A stretch of 64,000 nucleotides of DNA, taken from NCBI GenBank assembly GCA_026874595.1, contig CM049306.1:28265519-28329518 (forward strand), written 5' to 3'. Every line of letters starts with the position of its first letter. Position 1 is the stretch's first letter. Shown here one piece after another: positions 13,301 through 28,300 of the stretch. A model generated the notes under the pieces. That model saw only the letters and a program-made list of their open reading frames with translations, was not told the origin of the DNA and did no database searches. Source of the stretch: Sipunculus nudus (lineage: Eukaryota; Annelida; Sipuncula; Golfingiida; Sipunculidae). Both the position numbers and the translations under genes were made by a program.

Positions 13301-16300
13301 GTAACTTTTTTTATTCAGTCTAGAATATCCATTCCATTTTCTGAAGTTTCATCCAAAACATATGTATGCATATACATATATCCTTCAGGCACTTAACCAA
13401 ATTAAATCAATGGACATTTTTTTTTTATCCTGGGAGGAGTTATATAAACTTATTTTCTTACATGCCTCTATGATTCCCAGCTTAAGTGCTAACACAAAGT
13501 AATACTTTGAATGTTTTATGATCAGTCTTGAGTTTCAGTATTCTTACCTCTGAATGCTGAAGCTTCTCAAGCATCTGAGGCTGGGATGTAACCACCAGAG
13601 CTTTGGTGTCAGTCACAGAATTGGCCATGATTGTTCTCCTGCAATTATTGGTTAAAATATTTACATTCTTACATGAGCAGTTGTTTTGTTTTTAAGAGTT
13701 AATAACACACAATATTTTTGAAACTTCTTAAAATTATTTTTATCAGAACAGTTTAGAATTATGGAAAATAAAATATCAAACATTAAAGGATTAAGCACAT
13801 GCTAAAAAAAAAAGATGAGACATGGTGATAAATTAAAGATATTTCCTGATTCACTGATTCCTATGACTTTAATACCTGACTTAACCAATAAGTCCAATCA
13901 TTGATCTTGGTCTTGGTTATACCTATTGACCACAATTTTAAGTTACAATTACAGGACCATCATACACAAGAGAACCATTTTTTACCAATGTTCATCCACT
14001 TCTTCAAACATTTTGCCTTCCACAGGGATCTGATTACGGATATCCTGAGAACCAAAGATGGGTTCCAGGTAGAGCCAGGCAGCCTGGACCTTCAACCAGG
14101 AATCAAGGATGTTCTTCATGCGATGCTGAAATATCAAAACCTGTTTATTACACAGTGCTCAAAACATCTACACTAGAAAGGGCTAGAGACATACATTTAA
14201 CTGCTGATAATGAGTAATACCAGATATCAAGCATCTATTATTTGATGATGACCTAAGCTTTAGGTGTTTGTCAATATTAAGCATGTACTAATAACCTTAA
14301 GCAAAGAGGAATTTTTTAATTTTTCCCTTTAAAATTAACAAATATCATAATTACTCATAATTGAAAAATAAAGTTTTCTGTAACATAATCAATATTCTAA
14401 CATAACTGGACATTTGACACTTACTGGAGTACAAAATCAAATTAGCTTCTGTTTTTTAGAGAATTAATAGGATAAATCCACATTTTATCTTATCTGTCAT
14501 AAATACAAAGATGTATTTTCTGTTCAAGTAGTCTTCTTACAAGTTTGTGGTCCCATTCATTGATTTCTTTTTCAAATGGTTTGATGAATGGTGAGTTCTT
14601 CATCGTTGTTGTCTTGACGATGTGGTCCTCCAGCAACACCTGGATGTCATCAGGTGAAGACATGATGCTGACCTCTGTGTCCTTGTATGGTACAAAGTTG
14701 AACGATATTCCCTCCCAGTCACTCTTCATCTTCACCAAAGCCTGAAGATACAATTTAACATGCCATGATTCAGTAAACATGTAAGGGGATCGTAGATAAA
14801 TATAACTAGATGTCCATAGGTCAAGTGCTTGCCAGAAGTTGAAATAAAAAGACAGAAAAAAAGACAGGTGAATATCAGGAATTCATAAGATAAATGACCC
14901 TTTTCCTGGAGGAAATATTGATTTCGAAAAAGCTGAATACTAAACAGACAGATGGACATACAGAAGAACAAAGTCAAGGCCAGATCATTCTTTCATGTTA
15001 TACTGACAGGTCAGGAAGGGCCCCACAAAAGGCCCATAGACATCTAGTGTGGGCTGAGTGATGCTTGGAAAAATATTAATAGAAAAACCTGATCACTTGC
15101 AGAGATAGGGGAAACTGACTGAAAACAGTATTTTAACACTGAGCCAAGATGATCAGTGATAGTCCTGTATGAAAGTGTAGGAGTGGAGCATTCCAAGCGA
15201 TAGAGGCATAATAATATCACATGTATTTCACTCTAAGCCTGTTTAATCAAATAATTCAGTAGGATGATCCTGTGACTTTAACCTTTGAACTTGTGATGTT
15301 GAAATCAATATGATTCTACCTGTATTGTAAGGTAATCCCACAGTGAAAGATTTTGAATTTTTTTAACATTTACAAAGCCTTCACAATCTTTTTAAAGAGT
15401 TGACCTTTGACCCCTAAAATTTGGAGGTTTCTTGCTTTAGTGGTGGGCCATACATATGTCAAGTTTGCAATCCACATGTCAAACCAAACTGGAGTTATAA
15501 TCCGGAAATGAATTTGTGGACAGATGGCTCCTGAGACCTTGGACCTTGTGACCTTAATATTGAAAGGGACCTTTCCCAGTTGGCAGGTTAACTGTATGAT
15601 GGAAGGTCTGGCATATAAAGTTTGGCTTGAAATGCATCAACAAACTTTTTAAAGATGTGTGTTCTGTGACCTTGACCTTTGACCTCAAAACCAATAGAGT
15701 TCTTGCCTTAGTGGTGGGCTATATATATGTCAAGTTTGAAACCCATTTGTCAATCCAAACTGGAGTTATCATCCGGAAATGAATTTGTGGACAAACAGAC
15801 GGAAGGACAGACAGGGTGATTAATATAGGGCACCCGCTTGAATCAAGTAGGGCCCTAATTACTGAGAGAAGAATCATAAACTAATACTATTGATTAGGTT
15901 TACAGCACCATTTGTAAAAGAAAAAGTTATCAATAACAAAAACATCTACTGACCCATCAAAAAATCCTTTCACATGGGACAATATATATATATGCCAAGA
16001 TGACTATCCCATGAAAACAGAAATATCAAACCATGGGCAGATCCAGCATTTTGATAAAGGAGGGCATGAAAGTTACTTATACACAGAAAACATTGACTAC
16101 AACTACTGTAAAAAACAATGCAAAAGGGTAATTTCTGCTAGTAAGAGGGGTTAAACCCCCTAAACAATCTCACCAGAAATCAATTCATGAAAATGAGAGG
16201 CATTTTCCTACTAATTGTCTCTAAGACAGGTTTGACCTAGAAGTATGTGGTCTGATCAGAGACTACAAGGGTGACATTTTAAACATCAATTTGTAAAAAG

Positions 16301-19300
16301 AGGAAGTGTAGCACAATATTCACCTTCTCCAGAGCAAATTCTTTGCTGGCTTGAGAGCTGATCTCTGTTAGTTCATCTAGATATTTCTCTAGACCAAGCT
16401 GCAGGATTTCAAACAGTGGAGTCTCTTCATCTGGTCTCAAGTTGAAGCCAACCTGAATATACAATAAAGATATACATATAATTAGTTATTACAATCTGAG
16501 AAAACAAAACTTTTATGAGGTCTCATGTTTATAATTCCTTCTGGACAAAATCAAGATTTTATTTTACTATGTTTTTCTGGTAGGTCCTGTCATCTATGAA
16601 AGTTATCTTGAATTCAGCAACTCTTCGCCTCCTCAGAAATCCACTTAGTAAAAAAGTAAAGAAGGCACTTTCTAGACACAGGTAATGGAGAAAATAACAC
16701 AAGAGTTCATTAAGTATCCCCAAGTCATGAATTTTCTTTGCCAGAACTGGAAAGTCTAGCAGTTAAATCTGCTATTCCCACAAAATTTACAAGCAGTTCC
16801 ACTGGTGAGAATAAAATATGCCAATTACAAATGAATCAGGAACCACAATACAGGTATGTATGCATCCCATCAAAAAGATGGATAATAGCAAAAGAAAGCA
16901 GACAGTTTTCCATTTTTTGGTTTGAATACTTGAGATACTGCAGCCTTCATTCACCTTCTCACTCATCATATTCCAGTGTCTGTCCTTGATGCCAGGGTTG
17001 CACAAAGCATTTATCAGTGGCATGTTGATTTTAAACTTCTCTAGTTTGCCTTTAATAGTGGCAGATGCTCTCATGGGACCCTTGTACTCTGGATGGGCAA
17101 ACAGCTTGGTGAGCTTGTATGCAGTTTTCCACAATGTCTGTACCTGTATGACAAAGACGACTTTTTTTTATTAAGTCAGGCTAAATTTACCTTTAATATA
17201 AATTAAATATTCATGCAAAAATGTTAGTTAACTGAAACAAATGTTTCACAGCTTATCAAAATTTGCACCAATAACGGCCTGACCTCATTTCAATTTGAGT
17301 CGCTGATATTAACTGAAGGAATGAACTCTGGCATAAGATGTGTTAACAAAGAACATCAAATCCCATTTCAATGGATGGAATAAGTTGCCCATATTAGTCT
17401 ATCTTACCATCAGAGCAAAAAGTAATTTTCCATAGAGGTAAAATAGCTAGGTTAAACAAAAGCCTGAAGTTTTCTTTATGTAAATTTGACTGGCTACGCA
17501 GAAGTGTTATAACAGTAATATCAAATATTTACTAATTTGAGCAAATAGACCACCAAAATTGATATTGTGGCTTCATTTCTGGTGGCTTAAAGGTACCTAG
17601 TTGTTAAATTTGAAGCCAGAATGAATAGTAAATGTTTTCTGCTAAAACATACTAGTCAAAATGAAAAATTCCATTCTCAAATGGTGAGGTTACAAGTAGA
17701 AAAAAAATATAAATTAAATATTTAATGACTATGTTACCTCCTCTTCTACTTCCTCAGCATTAACTTGGAGCAAGGGGCCATTCATCCACTTGTCATAATA
17801 TGCATGGAACTTAACTGCTGAGCTCCACAGCTTGTCATATGGTTCCTTTGCATACCCTATATCCTGAATGATGTTATATGGAGTCTGATGGCCAATGTTA
17901 AGTAGAAACTCCTCCCTGTTGATCTGTACTTTCTGTAAAATAAAAGATAAAGATACATTTCAATTTTATCATGAACAAAAATAATTTTTGACTGTCACAA
18001 AATGGCTTACCATATCAGTATCATTTTGTCATCTAACACTGCAATATAAGTTAATCACTGTCTGATGAAAGAAATTTCAACTAATTTTTCTGCACTGATG
18101 TAGGTTATGCCACAGATCTTGACAGTTATATTGGATGAGTCAAGCTATCCAAAATTAATTATGGTGTATGCACAGAAGATTATAGTGGCAGAAACTAATA
18201 TATAATTAAGATATAGGGATGCTTAACAAATGATGAATGATGGGTAGGACACATCAAGTACAAGGTTTTCTTTAAGTATATAACCATGCATGATAACCAA
18301 CCTCTTCATTAAAGTCCTCTAACTGTTTGCCTATATCCTTCAGCTCATACAGGTAGCTCTCAGCCTCTGCCATCCTGTCTCTCAGCTTGAACTCATTCAC
18401 AGTTTTCTGACATTTATCCAGCTTCTCCTGGAAGCGTTTCTTCCAGTCCTTCAGCCGGGTCATGGCCATGTCATGCTCTCTTGACAGTTTGGACTCCCTT
18501 TATGGAGATTAATTACATGTTATCCGCAGTTTTTTAAACTGTTTTAATTTACTTTGCAATGTTGATCATGATTGGTTATTTAGAAATGCATGGGTAGGTG
18601 ACAACCCATTATGTCCTACTTATAAAAGTAGTGACAAAATGCTGCAAAAATTTAGGGATTTATTACATGAATTGTTATTTTCAGTAAAAAATTATGACTG
18701 GAAGGTCTTGAAAAGTTGTAAAATCTATGTTTATCTCTAAGCTTTCAGATATAATCTACTTGGATCAATTATATAATTATATAAAGAAGTAAAACATAAT
18801 AGATGAGCACCATCTATTTTAAGATTACATTTTACATGAATTATTAAACAAAAATTGAATTACATGAATATATAGGTCCATGGATTTATCAAAAGGTTAC
18901 TCATTTCATATGCATACACAAAGAACAGATTACAATTGCTACATCACATGCTATACATACGTGCTCTTGATCATTGGAAGGATTCTGTCTGGCCAGGAGA
19001 ATGTGTTGTTATTGAGCAGAATATCATCAGAAGGCAAGTATGCATAGTCCATAAGAAACAACAAGTTCTCTCCAGCAATAATAATCTTCTCCTGCAACAT
19101 AAAGTCATTTCTTATAAACACACAAAGTACAAATAAACTGATGCTAATGATCATTGGTGATGATAAATTTGAACAATATACAGTTATGAATGCTTTCACA
19201 AACAATGTAGTATGTATACTGGGGACTTACCACCTGATTAACACAGTGCCTTGTCATGGTTTAAATAATTTGCCCATGGAGAAGGATATAGCAGCACTGA

Positions 19301-22300
19301 AGACTGTTTTAATGTATAACAAGGAGAGAGCATATCTATGACAATAATCAGTAGATTGTTTACCTGAATAAAAAAAGACATAGCTTACTCTGAGATCTAC
19401 CAGCTCCTTGACTCTCAGTCCTTCCACATAATCCTGCTGGTTCACCAGTTCCTCTGTGGTCTCAGACTGGGCAGTTATGCGCTTCACAATCACATCAAAC
19501 TCTCCACAGATGCCTCGATTGAATTTACGACTAAGGTCAATTATGTTTTTAATAAGCACCTGAGCCAGAGCCCTTGCAGATTTGATCAAGGACTAAAACA
19601 AAGAAACATTTATTAAATCAAAATTACACAGATCATATATAAATTGAGAATGCAAGTGAATGAAAGTAAAGAATAACTTATTGAAAAATAGTTGTAGAAA
19701 TAAGCATGATGCACTTGTGACCATGATTTCAGGTACAGATTACTTACCTTCTGCTGTCTTATAAAATCAAACAGAGAAATAATAATCCAGATTTAAAGAA
19801 ATATACAATTATTCTTGAAGAATAAAACCTCTGGTTATTATTCAGATTTTCTTAGATGCTCTCACACCACTCTATGAAAAAGGACAAAACATGAGGTAAT
19901 ATTACCTGGTTGATTCTGTTGCAGTCCAGAACAAAGAGATTCATTGGTACAAAAACAGGCATGGAGCCGATGTCTGATGCCATCTTCTTTAACTTCTCTA
20001 TTTCTTTGACATACTCTCTCAATGGCCTCTCTCTGCTGATGAATCTTTCCATGTAACGGTCTGCTTCCTTGGTCAGCAGGTAAAGATAAGGCTTGTACAC
20101 TGATGTATACCTGCAATACAGATCAGAGAAGTTCCTTAGAGATAAAAATTTGAGTATTAAAAACCTTGCTAATTTTGTACCATAACAACAATGTTATAAC
20201 TATGGTGTATACATTTTTATCAAATAAAGTTTATAATAAGCTATAAATGGATTAACCATGACATGAATGAACAGATCATATTTAAATGCACAGAAAGAAC
20301 ATACTGGGCTCCCTAATTACTCTTAATGAAAAGATTCTTCTTCTTATTGTATTGATATGCTACATATTGTGTTTATATTAGGGTTGGACACTCTTTCAAA
20401 GATCTAGCCAACACAAGATTGATAGACTCATCATAAATGTAAATAGAGCATATATCTCTTAATACAGATATTTACAAAAATTATAATTAATATAATCCAA
20501 GAAAACTGTTCAATTTTCAAAAGATTTTATGACAACTCACTGGATTGGACCATGACTGTTGTTACTGATGACCTTTTCCAGTCTGACCTTTGCCTTTTCC
20601 ACCACTTCTTCTCCCACCTGGACGTAGCTGAGGAATGTAGCTGGTAGTGCTTCCACAGGTTGAAAGAGGAAATTTTCAACTCTTGGAACTTGTTGCACAC
20701 TCTCCACCATAATATCAATGATTTGGTAAAACATCTCACAGATTTTGTCAAAGCCAGGTGTAAATTTTGTGGAGGCCTTTTCTTCATCTTCTTCCTGTCA
20801 AAATAATGCAGTTTTAAACAAACTTCCCTTTTTATAAAACAGATTAGGATACCAAAGTCATTAATGGTATAATATATAATATGAAACAATAAATAACCAC
20901 CAGCACTGAAGACAAGTTTTCTCTTTGGATAAAATCTTAAGCTTACTGAAACCTTAAGAGAAATTTTAACAAGTCCTGCAGAATATTGGTAAAAGAATTC
21001 TACACTTCTATAAATGGTCACTGAAGGCATTTAGCCTGATTTAAGTGACACAAAGAAAATATCATTTACATACTCTATAACTACATTTGAGGTATACATC
21101 TTACCAGGAAGAATTTGACTGGGTGCATCTTGACAGGAAGGCCCAGTCCGTTGAACAAACTGTACTCTCCTTCATATTTGTTTCCATCAAGGTAATTTTC
21201 CAGGAGATCTATCAGGTCATGGATAGAGTTTTCTACTGTGTATCTCACAAGATTAGACATCAATGAAGAAACTGAGCCAAAAAAGTGTTCCATCCTGTCA
21301 ATTCTTAAATCCTGAAAATGACAAGAATAACAGTATGTAATAACAAAATAAAGCATAAAAAAGAATGTAACATAAATAAAATCAGTAATATATTAAACAA
21401 AAGCATATTAATAATTTTCCACAAAAATTCCTAATTGCTTCTTTGTTTATTCACCTTTACTATTAAAGAGCAGGGAATTAACATTAAAATTACTTTAAGG
21501 AAAAGAAACCTGGCTTTAAAAGAAAAAAAGTTTATTATTATTTATTTAAAGTTTGATGGCATTATTATTACCACAAAAGTGACAATTAAGTAAAAATACA
21601 AATATTAATGAAACGTTTTCTCAGACTTCAGCTGTGTCACAGTACCCCCTCCTCCCTTGTCAAATTTGATTTCTTTGTCTATCTATCTCAAATATTATCT
21701 TAAAATATGCAGTTCCATAAAATCACCTACCAGGTAGGTATGTAAGTGTGATACATAAATGAAACAAATGACCCAGGGGTCATGATGCTCAGCTGACTAG
21801 GTTAACATTCACAAAAGGAATTTTATCAATGCCAAATTTTGTATATGGTATCCCAATTCAACTTAAGCATACTTCAGAGGATATGGGTAACTGAGACCTA
21901 ATTTCAGGTTTTGATGGGCCTCCCTGCATGTCAAGATAGAAGATTCTAGGTCCAGTCGTTACGATTTGTGCCCTGTTAAGAGATGACTGCATCTTTTTAA
22001 GTGTCAAAAACAGAGAAACAAAATCGAAAATGAAGGTGGCGCCACCAGTCTGCATAAACTGATGAAACATTCAATTATCAATATCCATGCAAAGAATCAT
22101 GATGATCAATGCAATAGTTGTTCAGATAAAAAAATCAAAAATCGAAAAATAAAGGTGGCGCCACCCAGTCTGCAGAAACTGATGAAACATTCAATTATAA
22201 ATACCCATGCAAAGAATCAAGATGATCAATGTAATAATTGTTCAAATACTTAAGTTTTTGTATCAAATTTTCCATTATTCTGCAGAATACTTTGAAGCCC

Positions 22301-25300
22301 CATTGCTTGAAGGATATGGGTTACAGAGACCTAATTTCAGGTTTCAAAGGAGACTTTTAATGGGCCTCCTTGCATTACAAGATTTTAGGTCCAGTCGTTA
22401 CGATTCGTGCCCTCATAACAGTTGACCGCATCATTTAAGGTCTCAAAAATAGGGGAAAAAAATCATTAAAAAATCGAAAAAAAAAAAAACATGTGGCACC
22501 ACCAATCTGCAGAAACACATAACACATTCAATTATCAATATCCATGCAAAAAATCATTGTGATCAATGTAATAGTTGTTCAGATACTTGAGTTTTTTTTA
22601 TCAAATTTTCCATTATTCAGCAGGATACTTCAGAGCCCAATAGCTTGAAGAATATATAACAGAGACCTAATTTCAGGTGGTGCACTAGTCTGCAGAAACT
22701 GATGAAACATCCCATGATCAATATCCATGCAAAGAATCATGGTGATTAATGCATTAGTTGTTCAGATACTTAAGCTTTTGTATCAAATTTTCTATAATTC
22801 TGGAAGGGGGGGGGGGTTACTTCGGAGCCCCATAGCTCAGAGGTTATGGGTAACTGAGACCTGATTTCTGGTTTCCAAGAAGATTTTTTATGGAACTCCC
22901 TGGATGTGAAGTAAGAAGATTCCAAACCCAGCGATTATGATTTTATGCCTGGTTAACAGACAGACAGACGCCGGACTAAGAGTGATCACTATAGCTCAGA
23001 TGACTTAGTCAGCTGAGCTAATAAAAATCATACATGTATATATTTTGAATATCCTCTAAAAATGTTGACCTATTTGACCTTTTCAACATCTAGTAATTAA
23101 TATTTTCATCACCGGTTGTCATTTATATATCAAAGCATGGGAAATATCCTCTGATATTTTCTGCCATAAAAAAAGGCAACCTGCCCCTTTTTCATTGAAA
23201 AAAGTTCCAAGAGAAACATAATTGTTTTTTTCTTTTTCTTTTTTTTTTGGGGGGGGGGGGGGTTAAAAACAAAACTGTTACATTCATAACCTGCACACTG
23301 TTAAAGTTATGAAAAGCATCAAGCATTAAAAACAATGATCCACAACACATACAAGACTGGCTGACTAATTTCACCACAAAGAGCTAGATACTATAAAGCC
23401 ATGAAGAGCGTTTTACATGTTAACAAAATACTCCAGATTGCCAAGGAGACTGAACTTTACTCTAGTGTATCCATATGAAACTTGCTTTCCAAACACAAAT
23501 ACCTGTAATGCACCAAGAAGAGTCTTATTTGCTCTTAAATTAGTCTGATTAAATAAAATCAGTCATTCTTAATATCATATGTACTTTACCCTTTTATGTT
23601 ACTTTGGGTTATATAAAGTCTGGGTCACACAAATTGTATTCCTTTCCTCTCAGAGTGCCTTTTGTGGCTGGGGGTTATTTATGTTGTATACCTCTTTTCT
23701 TTTAGCACACAAAGATAATTTTTGCTAACATAAGCACTTTGTTGATATCTAAATTGAGAGTAACCAAAGCAAATATATGTGGAAAAATACTGCAGTGAAA
23801 ATATTGCAGTTTACAAGTGATTTATTATGTACTTAACACAATTGGACCTCGTACCTATTCAGGCTTATATCATAATACCAAAATTAATAATAAACATATT
23901 ATCTCATTCTTTTTCGCTTAATTTAATCAAGAAAAGTTTGGATCATACAAGGTGACATTTTAGGTTCAAGTTTACAGAATCTTACATTATATTCACTATT
24001 TCAATTACTAATTATTAATTGGTTTAAGAACGTGTTGAACAGCATTCAAATACAATTATGATGCTTGTATTTTTGTACTGTGATCCAGAGATTTGTATTT
24101 TTATAAAAGTTAAGCAATTAGGTAAACAGCATGCAGATTAGCCTGATTAGGAGCCTTCACAGATGGGACAGACATACGTATATGTGTTAATTTTTAGCTT
24201 TAGTACAGACATTCCTGCTAGTAACATGAATGAAATATATTGTTTATTTCATTATAAAAAGCAATGTGAAGGATATAATTGGATAAAGATTCAAAACTAT
24301 TAGCTTACAAAACATGTTGTTACATGTGTTCATGTATTACTGAAGGTTATCAATCCCCTGCATCAGGTGATACATGGACCAATAAGATGGCCATACAGTC
24401 CAACTGTTTCCATTGCAAACTAATCATTAATACACTGTATTGTATATAACTTATAACTAATCAACTAAACAGTCACAGTCACTGAATCACTTACAAATCT
24501 AGGCAAGCCACGAAAAAGACACTGAAAATAAATGTGTAAGGATAATGAAAATGAAAATATTAATAATAAAAACTCCTCTGAAGAAATTATAAGAGAATTG
24601 GCCTGAATGTTACAGCTGGATATCTGAAAATTTAAAACCTCAGTTCAACTGTTCTAAATATCTGGATAATAGTCTGTATTTATATAATATTTATAAACAA
24701 TAAACAAAGTATTCAGAAAAGGTCTAACCTGTAGCAATTTCAAGTCTCTGCAAAAAATAAATACCTACTAACTTTGTCTAACTGTAAGCATATAAATGTT
24801 CAAGCAGTAATATATTAATGACATAAATAAATAATTACACACAATGATATACTGACCAGCAAATTATTACCAAAACTTCAGCAGAGTAAAATGAAAATAC
24901 AAAAGATATAACAGCCAAGGCAAAATAAAGGAGCATTATATGTACATCAAAACACAAACTGACAAGATGCATCTAATGACAATTGCCATCTATTAAAGTT
25001 TCTGACAGAGTCAGTGAGGTTCAATATAACCTTACCTCGTCCTCCATCGGCATCCATGCCTCTACCTGATCTCTTTCTTCATTGATGATCTCACAGACCT
25101 CTGGGATCAACTGTTTGAGTATTCGCTGTGCCCCATGCTGACTCGACTGTCGCACATGATCAACAAAATCTGTCATGGTGACTGGCATAATCTCTTCTAG
25201 TCCTGGGATGTCTATCAACCTAAACTGGCCATATCTAAATGGGACATAAATAAGTGGTCATTGTTGGGTTAAGCAGATTAAAATATTTTATGTTACAATA

Positions 25301-28300
25301 AATGCAAATTTAGGGAATATGTTACTCTTTCAAACACTGTTTGTACTAAATTTACATTAAAAAAGAAATATAATTCAAATTGTACTGTTTGGCAAACTTG
25401 AAAAAATATCTCATTATTTAAATTTAATGAATTGTTACATCAACCAGATGAGGAGAGTGCTGTTTAAAAAATAAACTGAACAGCAATAACCTCTACTTTT
25501 GTAAAAAGCTCCATCTGAAATATCTTTTTTTTTTTGGGGGGGGGGGGGGTAAAAACTAAAAACTTCTGTTACCTAAATCAGCTGTCAAATATTCCTCTGA
25601 CTAAAGGCAATAAACAACAGAGTCAGATACAGTTTATGTTACATCAGTGATGTACCAGACATGCTAGTTATCAGGTTTACTTTGTATGGAAGTGGTAGAG
25701 GATTCTTGGCATGACAGGGTGGGTGACATAGAGTTCCGTCTCCATAAATGTCCTGGATTCATTCACCAGTTCATGCCAGGGGTAATGCTCTCTCCCCGCT
25801 GGGTTGGAAGGCTGTCAAAGTTACAAAATATGGTTCATCACAATGCACACAAACAAGACTTTATCTTTTACTTATAACAGGCTTTTAACTTATCATTTAA
25901 TAATGGTGATGTTTGAGCATGCAGGACATGCTTTACTTTTTAAAATTCCCTTGTCATATTTTTTAAAGGTGTTGTTTAATTTGGTTAAAAAACCTGTTCT
26001 TGCTACATTTATTCCTCAACATTTAATGATAATAGAAAATTACAAATAATTTTACCTCTGAATTATATAGAATTTTAACAACAAATCACACTCATGTCAC
26101 ACTGAGAAGATTTTGTTTGTGTTTTTGCCACCAGAGGTCAGCAGTGAACATTTACCTTGGGTGGCATGGGCAAGCCTAATCTTTTCATCTCCTCTGGGTC
26201 CTTTAGCACATAATCCATCATTCCTTTTTTCATTGATTGCCTATAGTTCTCATCCATTTCCTAATGATGAAAAATATGTTACACAATAAAATCAGAGTGC
26301 ATTCCATAACAGTTTTTATCTTATGGTTCCACATAAAACTACACATACTGCTGTACATAATCTTGAATAATCTTCAACATCATTTGGTTTCAACTCTAGG
26401 AATTGTGTTTAATTAAATTTCAATCTCCTTGTGAACCTTGCAAAAGCAAAATGTTAATCAAGCCAAGATGATCAAGGTACAAACAACATATTCAAGTGTC
26501 CAAATCTGTCAACCTTTAAAAAATTTCCCATGCAGAATTTCAAAACTGGGTTTTGAATACATCAGATGCTGCTGAAACGCTGCCTGTAACAGCTGAAGAA
26601 AGCCTCATCGTCTTGCAACTTGTGCAGTGTTTATATATACATATTTCTGTTGAAATATAAAAACACTATGAAGTCTGAGGAGATAAAACCAAGGGCACAC
26701 AAGAGTCACAGGTTCCTCACACAATGTGCCATCAATTGATAATTTTACTCATGAGAAATGCTCTGTGCTTAACAGAGAATGTCCAATGCTTCTAATAATT
26801 ACCTGAACAAATTCCTTGGTGGCTTCTTTGAGACAAAGCAGTGAAGCAGGCACAAACTCCTTTGTTTTTTTAACCCATTCTTTGCTGAGAGGTGCAATAT
26901 TCTCATCATCAATGGAATTTTCCATTAAATGCCAGTATCTGACGAAAGAGAAATAATAAAAAAATGCCATTAGGCTACATCCTCACGGAGAATATCTTTA
27001 AAGAAAACTGCATTATTTTTTGCTTTACTGATTGTAAAAATACTATTTATCTGAGAAAGTTATGAACAATGAGTTTTGCTCCCATCAGTTTTATTGCTTG
27101 AAATATTTCACTCAAGGGACAATTGATTCATTTTCTTCTTCTTCATTAGCTAGGAGAGATGCTTCCTGAAACTACTACAAATCACTTACCTAAATTGGAG
27201 AGTAGCAGCTCTTTAAATAATTTTGTGTTTTGTTTAACTGAGTTAAAACCACCTCAGCTTCATGAAATTACTTTGCCAACATGTCTTCAGTCAAACTGAG
27301 ACTTTACAGGACTTGTTTTAGTATATTTTGAAACAACCACTCGATACATGTGGGTCACCTGCTTACTGGACATATTTCAAAATGTTTGTTCTGTGTTTAT
27401 AATTAGATTTGATGGACAGAAGACATGAATAAACAACAAAGGAACAAACAGGCTTTATACTGCCACCCTTAAGACCCATTTGGTATTAAAACTGGACCAA
27501 AGAGACATTTAATAACAACTTAAATGAAATACTGTTAAAAAATTCTGTCTACAGCTGAAGAGAGAGAGAGAGAGAGAGAGAGAGATCACCTCTCTCTGTG
27601 GTCTTCATCAGGAGAAGCTGGGCGAGACAGACCATGTGTAGAATAGAAGAACGGAGGGAATTCTACTGCCAGGCATTCTAATGTGTCCTCATCATATTCT
27701 CTGTCAGGTTCTCCCTTCCTTGAGGAGAAATGTACTTCTTTCACAACTGTAAACACAAAAAGACACATATACAAACAAAACAGTCCTGACACTGTATACA
27801 CATCTTGAATCACTTGCATCTCCATGCATCACCATTCATTTCAAATTTTTTTATGTAGTGAAAGTGTGATAAACACACCTGTTCAGCTTTAAGAAGCAAA
27901 GTTCATTTGTTGCAACTGATCAGTTAATATTCAATACAACTGGGTATTCCAATATTTGCCATATGGACTTATCTTTTGGGGTATGTAAGTAAGAAAAGGT
28001 TTAATATATACACCTGAAGGTAATGAGATCTGAAAGAAAGCAGTAATAATAACAAAATCAAGGTATTACATCTATATCTGATGGCGAACGAACTGGAAAT
28101 ACAGTAATACCACATACATTTGGATAATACGTGATTCATATAAATGTATAGCATGGCATCTCAAGAAAATGCTAAAAGGTAATGAGAAACATCCCAAAAT
28201 AATTTTTTCAACTATCTTGATTAATGTTACACCATAACAAAATATAAGGACATCCATTAAATGATAATAACAAATCATTAAGGAAACTCAACTTTGATAA

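Noticed and set aside
24729-24747. 19-nt segment with acceptor tttttgcag and donor gttaga
   Set aside because: Length is not a multiple of three and would shift the frame between exons 10 and 11, even combined with the 27-nt microexon.
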